Of a DNA stretch of 64,000 nt, positions 59,026 through 64,000 are shown piece after piece. This DNA comes from UBA9611 sp965237595 (GTDB taxonomy: Bacteria; Chloroflexota; Dehalococcoidia; Lucifugimonadales; UBA3495): assembly GCA_965237595.1 (NCBI GenBank), contig CBDEFY010000003.1:1-64000 (forward strand), read 5' to 3'. Both the position numbers and the translations under genes were made by a program. Numbering within the stretch: position 1 is the stretch's first letter; each line of letters starts with the position of its first letter. The notes beneath the pieces are model-generated. The model worked only from the letters and a program-made list of their open reading frames with translations, was not told the origin of the DNA and ran no database searches.

Positions 59026-60066
59026 TTATTCACTGGTTCCGCTGGTCAACATGAAGAGCAGGGCCATGCGCACGGCCACACCGTTAGTCACCTGTTCCTC
59101 AATCACTGAGCTTCCCCCGTGCGCGATGCTGGCACTAATCTCGATACCTTCGTTGATGGGGCCGGGGTGCATCACCATGGCGCTGGGATTGGCCTTGGCC
59201 AGCCGATCATCGGTGAGCTGCCAGCGGCGGATGTACTCCCGCAGACTGGGCAGGAATCCGGCATTCTGCCTCTCTTTTTGGAGGCGCAGGGCCATGACCA
59301 CGTCGGCCCCTTCGATAGCCCGGTCCAGATCGGTATCCACCTCAACCAAGGACGCGATCTGGGAGCGGGCGATGCTTCCGCTGGAACGGAGCAGATCGGG
59401 CGGCATCAGGGTGCTGGGGCCGGACAGGACGACTTTGGCCCCCATCTTGGCGAAACCCCAGATGTTGGAGCGGGCCACCCGGCTGTGGAGGACGTCCCCA
59501 ACCATGACCACCTTCAGCCCTTCAATGGAACCCGGTGAACCAGGGTTGCCGGAACCAAGTTTGTCCTGCACCGTGTACAAATCCAACAGGGCCTGGGTCG
59601 GATGGGCGTGGAGGCCGTCTCCCGCGTTGATGATGCTGACCTTGTCCAGATGCTGGGCCAACAGATAGGGGGCACCCGAGTGGGGGTGGCGCACCACGAT
59701 GGTGTCTACACCCATGGCCTGGATTGTCAGTCCGGTGTTGAGCAGTGATTCGCCCTTTTCGGCGCTGCTGTCCGTCGCAGCCACGTTGATTACGTCGGCG
59801 CTCAGCACCTTGCCGGCCTCTTCGAATGAGATCCTGGTGCGGGTGCTGGCCTCGTAGAACAGGGTCACCACCACCCTTCCCCGAAGGGCTGGGACTTTCT
59901 TGATGTCCCGGCCGAGGACCTCTTTCATGCTGAGAGCGGATTCCAAGACGCCCGCAATCTCCTCCTGGGAGAAATCGTCCAGGTCCAGGACGTGCTTCCT
60001 CGGTGGCGATTTTACGGTCAGGGCGTCGTCGATGTCCGGGGTTTCGATTGTTCGGGAGAGGCTCAT
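59026..60066 (-). CDS. pyrB: Aspartate carbamoyltransferase catalytic subunit
   Basis: Joins carbamoyl phosphate and aspartate, the committed step of pyrimidine synthesis. The carbamoyl-phosphate motif STRTR is at 74-78 (YEASTRTRISFEEAG). Further motifs are SSAEKGESLLNTG, VVRHPHSGAPYLLA, the aspartate-side HPGPINEGIEIS and NGVAVRMALLFML. At 346 residues it is slightly longer than the norm because of an N-terminal extension (residues 1-25). No pyrI regulatory-subunit gene follows, as is usual for the PyrR-controlled type. The gap to pyrR is 38 bp. Confidence 0.97.
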   Translation of the reverse strand: MSLSRTIETPDIDDALTVKSPPRKHVLDLDDFSQEEIAGVLESALSMKEVLGRDIKKVPALRGRVVVTLFYEASTRTRISFEEAGKVLSADVINVAATDSSAEKGESLLNTGLTIQAMGVDTIVVRHPHSGAPYLLAQHLDKVSIINAGDGLHAHPTQALLDLYTVQDKLGSGNPGSPGSIEGLKVVMVGDVLHSRVARSNIWGFAKMGAKVVLSGPSTLMPPDLLRSSGSIARSQIASLVEVDTDLDRAIEGADVVMALRLQKERQNAGFLPSLREYIRRWQLTDDRLAKANPSAMVMHPGPINEGIEISASIAHGGSSVIEEQVTNGVAVRMALLFMLTSGTSE

Positions 60067-60104
60067 ATCAGTCAGTCCTAATTCTCCCGATTTGAGTAGC
60101 GGTG

Positions 60105-60698
60105 TTACACATCAACGTCCTCTTCGGGATCCAAATCTTCCGGAGACTCTTGCTCTTCCTCGACATGGTCCTCAATCATCAGGGCTACCTCGTCGGTGCC
60201 GTCGGTCTCCATCAGGCGCACGTTCACCCGTTCATGAATGCCCGTGGGCAGGTTCATGCCCACAAAATCGGCCCGGATGGGCAGCTCCCGGTGTCCCCGG
60301 TCCAGTAGTATGGCCAACTGGACCTGTTCGGGCCGTCCAAAGTCCACCAAAGCATCCATGGCCGCGCGCACCGTCCGGCCGGTGTATAAAACATCATCGA
60401 CCAGTACCACCCGCTTGTCCTGGATACCCATTGGTATGTCGGTGGGCTGCAGCTTAGCCGGGGCACGGGCCCGGAGGTCGTCCCGGTAGAGGCTAACATC
60501 CAAGGTAGCCACGGGGACCTCCACACCCTCGAACTCCGCCAGGTTGGCGGCGATACGGTGGCCCAGGTGGACCCCCCTGGTATGGATGCCCACAATTACC
60601 AGGTCCTGTGCTCCCCGGTTGCGCTCGAGTATCTCGTGGGCCACCCTGGCCAGGGCCCGGCGCAGGTCCTCTTGGTTCATTATCTGTCGTTCTTGCAT
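60105..60698 (-). CDS. pyrR: PyrR bifunctional regulator/uracil phosphoribosyltransferase
   Basis: RNA-binding regulator of pyrimidine genes that also has uracil phosphoribosyltransferase activity. The PRPP motif VVLVDDVLYTGRT is at 97-109. The start (MQERQIMNQEDLRRALARVA) is the standard PyrR N-terminus, so I kept ATG 60698 and not the ATG at 60680. After residue ~180 there is an acidic tail (EEEQESPEDLDPEEDVDV) not usual in Bacillus PyrR. It is the first gene of pyrR-pyrB-pyrC-carA-x-carB and lies behind a leader that contains both its consensus binding sequence and a terminator, so it probably attenuates its own operon when UMP is high. Confidence 0.95.
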   Translation of the reverse strand: MQERQIMNQEDLRRALARVAHEILERNRGAQDLVIVGIHTRGVHLGHRIAANLAEFEGVEVPVATLDVSLYRDDLRARAPAKLQPTDIPMGIQDKRVVLVDDVLYTGRTVRAAMDALVDFGRPEQVQLAILLDRGHRELPIRADFVGMNLPTGIHERVNVRLMETDGTDEVALMIEDHVEEEQESPEDLDPEEDVDV

Positions 60699-60762
60699 GC
60701 GTTTACTTGAGGGGCCTTCTTCTAGGGCAACCCATTGGACAACCTAATCAGCGCGGGCCAAT

Positions 60763-60793
60763 AAAAAAGCCCTTACCTTCAGCCGGCAAGGGC
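60763..60793 (-). terminator. Attenuator terminator in the pyr leader
   Basis: Read on the minus strand: GCCCTTGCC (60793-60785), a GGCTGAA loop, GGTAAGGGC (60777-60769), then TTTTTT (60768-60763). The 9-bp stem has one G-U pair. It stands ~65 nt before pyrR and after the PyrR-binding sequence, as expected for transcription attenuation. Confidence 0.88.
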
Positions 60794-60853
60794 AACTTAC
60801 GCATCGGGTGATTGGATTCCACCCGGCGGGGATTCGGGACGCTCAACTTTGCC

Positions 60854-60867
60854 AGCCTCTCGGGACC
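60854..60867 (-). promoter_or_regulatory. PyrR-binding anti-antiterminator element
   Basis: The minus strand reads GGTCCCGAGAGGCT, an exact match to the PyrR-binding consensus (purine)-U-C-C-N-G-N-G-A-G-G-(pyrimidine)-U. It precedes the terminator (60763-60793) by ~60 nt. PyrR-UMP binding here would stabilise the anti-antiterminator and let the terminator form. The rest of the 60699-61011 gap shows only a weak promoter candidate (TTGAGG near 60961, minus strand). Confidence 0.8.
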
Positions 60868-61011
60868 GTCTTAAAAGTGTGACCGCGTCTTGGTCAGACC
60901 GGCCGCACGACCCTTGTGATTTATTCGGTTGTGTCTTTATCTTAACAGAGCGGGTGTCCTCAAAAAAGGTGAAACCCGGCCCAATCCAAGCGTCAATATC
61001 TGGACGCCGGT

Positions 61012-63042
61012 CTACGCCGAAACTCGCTTCCGGCGGTTGGACACGTAGTCAACGAGAAGGTATTCGCCCAGGTTGGCGGCGCTGCTATAGAAGGCCCGGC
61101 CGCTGTTGATGCGGGTCATGCGGTCCACGAAGTTGACCAACTGATAGTTGTTTTCCAGCATGAAGGTGTTAATCAGGATGTCTTCTTGGGTGCACCGGCG
61201 CACCTCTTTCAAGGTCTCCAATTCAGTGCGGTGGCTGGGCGGATAGGCGAAGAAGGCCCGGTCGCCCTCCAGGTGGGCAGTGGGCTCACCGTCGGTTACA
61301 ACCAATATCTGGCGGCTGCCGCCCTTCTCCTTGGCCAGCAATTTCCGGGAAAGCATCAAAGCGTGGTGCAGGTTGGTGCCCGAGACCCAAGCGTTCCAGT
61401 TGCATTTGGCCAGGTCTTCCTCTTTTATCTCGCGGGCGTAGTCGGAGAACCCGATGATGTAGAGGGTGTCCCTCGGGTATTGGCTGCGCATCAGAGCCAT
61501 CAGCGCCAGGGTGACCTTCTTGGCCGCCTGCCAGTTGTTGAACAGACCCATGGAGCGGCTCTGGTCCAACAGAAGTACGGTGGCGGTCTTGGTCATGTGC
61601 TCGTTGCGGTAGACCTCGAAGTCCTCGGGCCTGAGGCGCACCGGGACCTCCGGTGCGCCCCGGAGAACGGCGTTCTTCACCGTGGCCTGCAGGTCCACCT
61701 GGAACGGGTCGCCGAATTCGTATTTCTTGGTCTCGCCCAACACGTCGCCGTTGGCGCCCCGGTCGTCCATCTGGTGGTTGCCGATGCGGTCCTTCTTGAG
61801 ATGGTCGAAGACCTCTTTCAGGGCCTTCTGGCCGATGCGGCGGATGCCCCGGGCGGTCAGGTCCATCTTCTCGTCGGCGGTCACATAACCCGCCTCTTGG
61901 AGCAGCTTCCTCAGCCGGTCGAGCTCATCGTAAGTGCGCCGGGCTTCGTCCCCCAGCAGCTCGGCCAGCTTGTCGGGGTCGATGTCGTCCAGGTTTCCGG
62001 AGCGCATGGCGTCCTGGAGGGACTGTTCCAGTTGGTCCAGTTCTTGGAGGCCGCGCATCATCTCCATGGCCTGGTCCATGGTCAGGCTGTCATCGCCCAG
62101 GAACGGGTACTGGCGGCGCAGATCGTCCATGGGCATCATCTGTTCCATGAAGGCGGCGAACTGGGCCATCTCCTGCTGGGTCTCGGGGTCCAGCGCCTGG
62201 GCCAGGGCGTCTTCCATCTCCCGGCGGGCTTCGGGCGACATGCTGTCCAGCATGGACTGCATCTGGGCTAGCTGCTGCTGCAACTGCTCCATCAGTTCAT
62301 CGAAACTCTGGGGCGGGTTGTCGCCGAACATCTGGCCGAACTGTTGCATGAAACCGCCGAAGTCCGGTTCCTGTCCGGACATCTTGTCCCGCATCATCTG
62401 GTTCAGCTGCCGCATCATCTCGCGGGTGGCGGCCATGTCCTCTTCCGACATGCCCCTCATTTGGTCCATCATCTGTTGGCCCATGTTCTGGGCCATCTGG
62501 CTCTTCAGCATGTCCAGCAGTTCTTGGAACTTCTGCTGGGCCTCGGGGTCCATGAAGTCGTACTCCATGTACTCCTTGAGCTGACCCCCAAGACCTTCCG
62601 GCAGATTGTCCAGACGCTCCCGGTTGTGTTCGGCGCGCTTCTCCAACAGGTCGTACAGGTCTTCTTGCTGGGCCCGGTCTTCGCCGTGGTTGGACTCAAC
62701 CTGTTCCAACGCCTCGTCCAGCCGGCGCTGGATGCCCTCGCGCTCGGTCTTGATTATGTCTTCGAGCCGTTCCTTGAGGTCATCGACCACCGAGTCCATG
62801 TTGTGCTGTTGCAGTTGTTGCCGCCGCTGGTTCTTCAACTGCTCCATCAGCTCCCTGAGGCCGGGCATCTGTTGACCGTCGCGGTTCTGGATCCCCTGGC
62901 GCAACATGTCCCGCAGTGCCTGCATGACGTCGCCTTGGTTGAGGATGTCCTCCGAGAGAAGGTCCATCAACTCGTCGGCGTCCAATTCGAAGATCCGCTG
63001 GCTGCCGTCCCATTGGGAGTACTTATATGTGCGGTAGAGCAT
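61012..63042 (-). CDS. VWA-domain protein with long Met/Gln-rich helical region
   Basis: A protein of about 676 residues from ATG 63042 (AGGAAGG just upstream; the frame extends to 63120). Residues ~20-330 are helical and rich in Met, Gln, Glu and Asp (NMGQQMMDQMRGMSEEDMAA), probably coiled coil. The C-terminal ~190 residues form a VWA domain with the MIDAS D493-x-S495-x-S497 (LLLDQSRSMG), the Thr in VSGTNLHHAL and the Asp in VVTDGEPTAH. Such proteins work with MoxR-type AAA+ ATPases or magnesium-chelatase-like partners in metal insertion or complex assembly; no ATPase gene is seen in this window next to it. A TAAAAT lies upstream on the minus strand (63134-63139). Confidence 0.85.
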   Translation of the reverse strand: MLYRTYKYSQWDGSQRIFELDADELMDLLSEDILNQGDVMQALRDMLRQGIQNRDGQQMPGLRELMEQLKNQRRQQLQQHNMDSVVDDLKERLEDIIKTEREGIQRRLDEALEQVESNHGEDRAQQEDLYDLLEKRAEHNRERLDNLPEGLGGQLKEYMEYDFMDPEAQQKFQELLDMLKSQMAQNMGQQMMDQMRGMSEEDMAATREMMRQLNQMMRDKMSGQEPDFGGFMQQFGQMFGDNPPQSFDELMEQLQQQLAQMQSMLDSMSPEARREMEDALAQALDPETQQEMAQFAAFMEQMMPMDDLRRQYPFLGDDSLTMDQAMEMMRGLQELDQLEQSLQDAMRSGNLDDIDPDKLAELLGDEARRTYDELDRLRKLLQEAGYVTADEKMDLTARGIRRIGQKALKEVFDHLKKDRIGNHQMDDRGANGDVLGETKKYEFGDPFQVDLQATVKNAVLRGAPEVPVRLRPEDFEVYRNEHMTKTATVLLLDQSRSMGLFNNWQAAKKVTLALMALMRSQYPRDTLYIIGFSDYAREIKEEDLAKCNWNAWVSGTNLHHALMLSRKLLAKEKGGSRQILVVTDGEPTAHLEGDRAFFAYPPSHRTELETLKEVRRCTQEDILINTFMLENNYQLVNFVDRMTRINSGRAFYSSAANLGEYLLVDYVSNRRKRVSA

Positions 63043-63186
63043 TGCGCCTTCCTCGCCGGCCGGCCCGTTCACAACCTGGATACCAGGCTCATCATACCTG
63101 GGGGCTTCGAGCAATAGCAAGGTTGATTAGCGTATTTTAGCTTCGGATTCACTGAGTCGGGGCTCCGGTGAGGTACCCTGAGCCCA

Positions 63187-63195
63187 TGCTATAAT
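63187..63195 (+). promoter_or_regulatory. Extended -10 promoter for the last CoA-transferase
   Basis: TGCTATAAT is a consensus extended -10, 62 nt before the ATG at 63258. It belongs to the same set as the sites at 5714, 10767 and 42089. Confidence 0.5.
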
Positions 63196-63257
63196 CGCCC
63201 GTCCGGGTCCAGGCCTGGCCAATGGCGGACCGGGCATAGCCGATGGAGGTAGGCAAA

Positions 63258-64000
63258 ATGCTCAGCCCGTACACGGTGCTGGACCTCACTGGCGGCCGGG
63301 GCGACCTGGCCAGCATGCTGTTGGGTGACATGGGCGCCACGGTCATAAAGGTGGAACCTCCCGCCGGCGCGGCCGGGCGGAGCGAACCGCCGTTTATCGA
63401 CGGAGGTCCGGAGTCGGAACGCAGCCTGCCTTTCTTCGCATTCAACCGGAATAAACAGGGGATTACCCTGGACCTGGAAGTCGAAGCGGGCCGAAACGCC
63501 CTGACGGGCCTGGTAAAAATGGCGGACTTATTGTTCGAATCAGGCCAGCCGGCCACCCTGGACAGCCTGGGATTGGGCTTCGATACGCTGAAAGAGATAA
63601 ACCCCAAGATCATCCATGTGGCCATCTCTCCCTATGGATGGGACGGCCCCTACGCCGATTACCCGGCCAGCGATCTGACCATTGCCGCCATGGGCGGTCC
63701 CATGGGCCTCCAGGGGGTGCCCGAGCGGGCTCCGATTCGTATCTCAGTGCCCCAGGTCTGGCTGCACGCCGGGTCAGAAGCCGCGACCGCCGCCTTGACC
63801 GCCCATGCCCTGATGCTGCGTACCGGACAGGCCCAATTCGTTGATGTCTCCGCTCAGACCGCGATGATGGCGACCATGCTTCAAGGGGTGTCCGCCCACG
63901 CCATTCAGGGGTTCGACTACAACCGCGGCGGGTCTCTGCTCCCCCTCGGACAGGTTACTTTGCAAGTGGTATTTGATTGCGCCGACGGCTATATCGTACT
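63258..64000 (+). CDS. CaiB/BaiF CoA-transferase (3' end outside window)
   Basis: A fourth class III CoA-transferase, read for 247 codons before the window ends without a stop. It starts MLSPYTVLDLTGGRGDLASM with GGAGGT 7 nt before the ATG; an in-frame ATG at 63243 is possible but lies over that site. The usual DMGATVIKVEPP and FAFNRNKQGITLDLEVEAG segments follow. The likely catalytic Asp is D196 (AQFVDVSAQTAMM). The N-terminal GGRGDLASMLLGDMG replaces the more common AGPxxxxxLADLG, a mark of a subgroup that carries two fused halves in some genomes. Length and partner genes lie outside the window. Confidence 0.92.
   Translation, partial: MLSPYTVLDLTGGRGDLASMLLGDMGATVIKVEPPAGAAGRSEPPFIDGGPESERSLPFFAFNRNKQGITLDLEVEAGRNALTGLVKMADLLFESGQPATLDSLGLGFDTLKEINPKIIHVAISPYGWDGPYADYPASDLTIAAMGGPMGLQGVPERAPIRISVPQVWLHAGSEAATAALTAHALMLRTGQAQFVDVSAQTAMMATMLQGVSAHAIQGFDYNRGGSLLPLGQVTLQVVFDCADGYIV

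Noticed and set aside
61186..62271. Open frame of ~361 codons on the plus strand
   Set aside because: Antisense to the VWA gene; Leu/Gly/Val/His-rich, with no family signature.
1..64000. tRNA or rRNA genes
   Set aside because: No T-loop (GGTTCRANYCC) with matching acceptor arms and no rRNA-like stretches were found on either strand.

Overview
The window reads as a chromosomal segment of a free-living, high-GC bacterium, most likely Chloroflexota of the Dehalococcoidia/SAR202 type. This is an inference from gene content. There are four CaiB/BaiF CoA-transferases, an LLM-class flavin oxidoreductase, NIPSNAP and D-threonine-aldolase-like proteins, four SDR genes counting a broken one, a Pro/Thr-rich propeller lipoprotein, a DUF951 protein, and a PyrR-controlled pyrimidine operon. 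No rRNA, tRNA or CRISPR array was seen.

Layout. 0-3.2 kb: a TetR regulator (its 5' end lies outside the window), a palindromic operator, a decayed IS3-family element, and the 3' part of a 14-TM drug-efflux gene whose 5' part is missing. 3.5-5.6 kb: leuC-leuD on the minus strand. 6-10.6 kb: M1 aminopeptidase, a nucleotidyltransferase with an overlapping small ORF, and a propeller lipoprotein. 10.8-16.8 kb: metH, fhs and an Asp/Glu-racemase-family gene, a one-carbon block. 16.9-19.5 kb: an IS1595-family element carrying a translationally coupled transposase, DNA methyltransferase-HNH fusion and AT-hook-like small protein; it has broken a gene for a secreted repeat protein. 21-29 kb: a catabolic-looking run (HSL-type hydrolase, NIPSNAP, two D-threonine-aldolase-fold paralogues, two CoA-transferases, enoyl-CoA hydratase). 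28.8-32.2 kb: recQ and a decayed IS110 element inserted among REP-like repeats, with a possible bridge-RNA region. 32-39 kb: Trm112-like, CopD-like and TlpA-like genes, tandem SDRs, ggt and gdhA. 39-47 kb: a pentapeptide-TIR protein, an LLM oxidoreductase, a CoA-transferase, an SDR, a collagen-like metzincin, a degenerate alpha/beta hydrolase, a cupin, a HhH-GPD glycosylase-family protein and sfsA. 48-52 kb: pyrF, DUF951, LysR, a 7Fe ferredoxin, an ornithine-cyclodeaminase-family enzyme and VapBC. 52-61 kb: pyrR-pyrB-pyrC-carA-(unknown)-carB behind a PyrR-type attenuator. 61-64 kb: a VWA protein and a fourth CoA-transferase running off the end.

How the genes work together. carA/carB, pyrB, pyrC and pyrF cover most of UMP synthesis (dihydroorotate dehydrogenase and orotate phosphoribosyltransferase are not here), with PyrR as the likely RNA-binding regulator. 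fhs and metH share the tetrahydrofolate one-carbon pool. leuC and leuD form isopropylmalate isomerase. The CoA-transferases, hydratase, SDRs and flavin oxidoreductase suggest breakdown of diverse organic acids, but no single pathway can be read off.

The strongest unusual signals are: the three-gene IS1595 cassette with near-perfect 22-bp ends; families of palindromic repeats, one seated in frame inside a CoA-transferase gene and another repeatedly abutting stop codons; four otherwise intact genes each broken by one single-base indel; and several enzymes whose catalytic residues are substituted.
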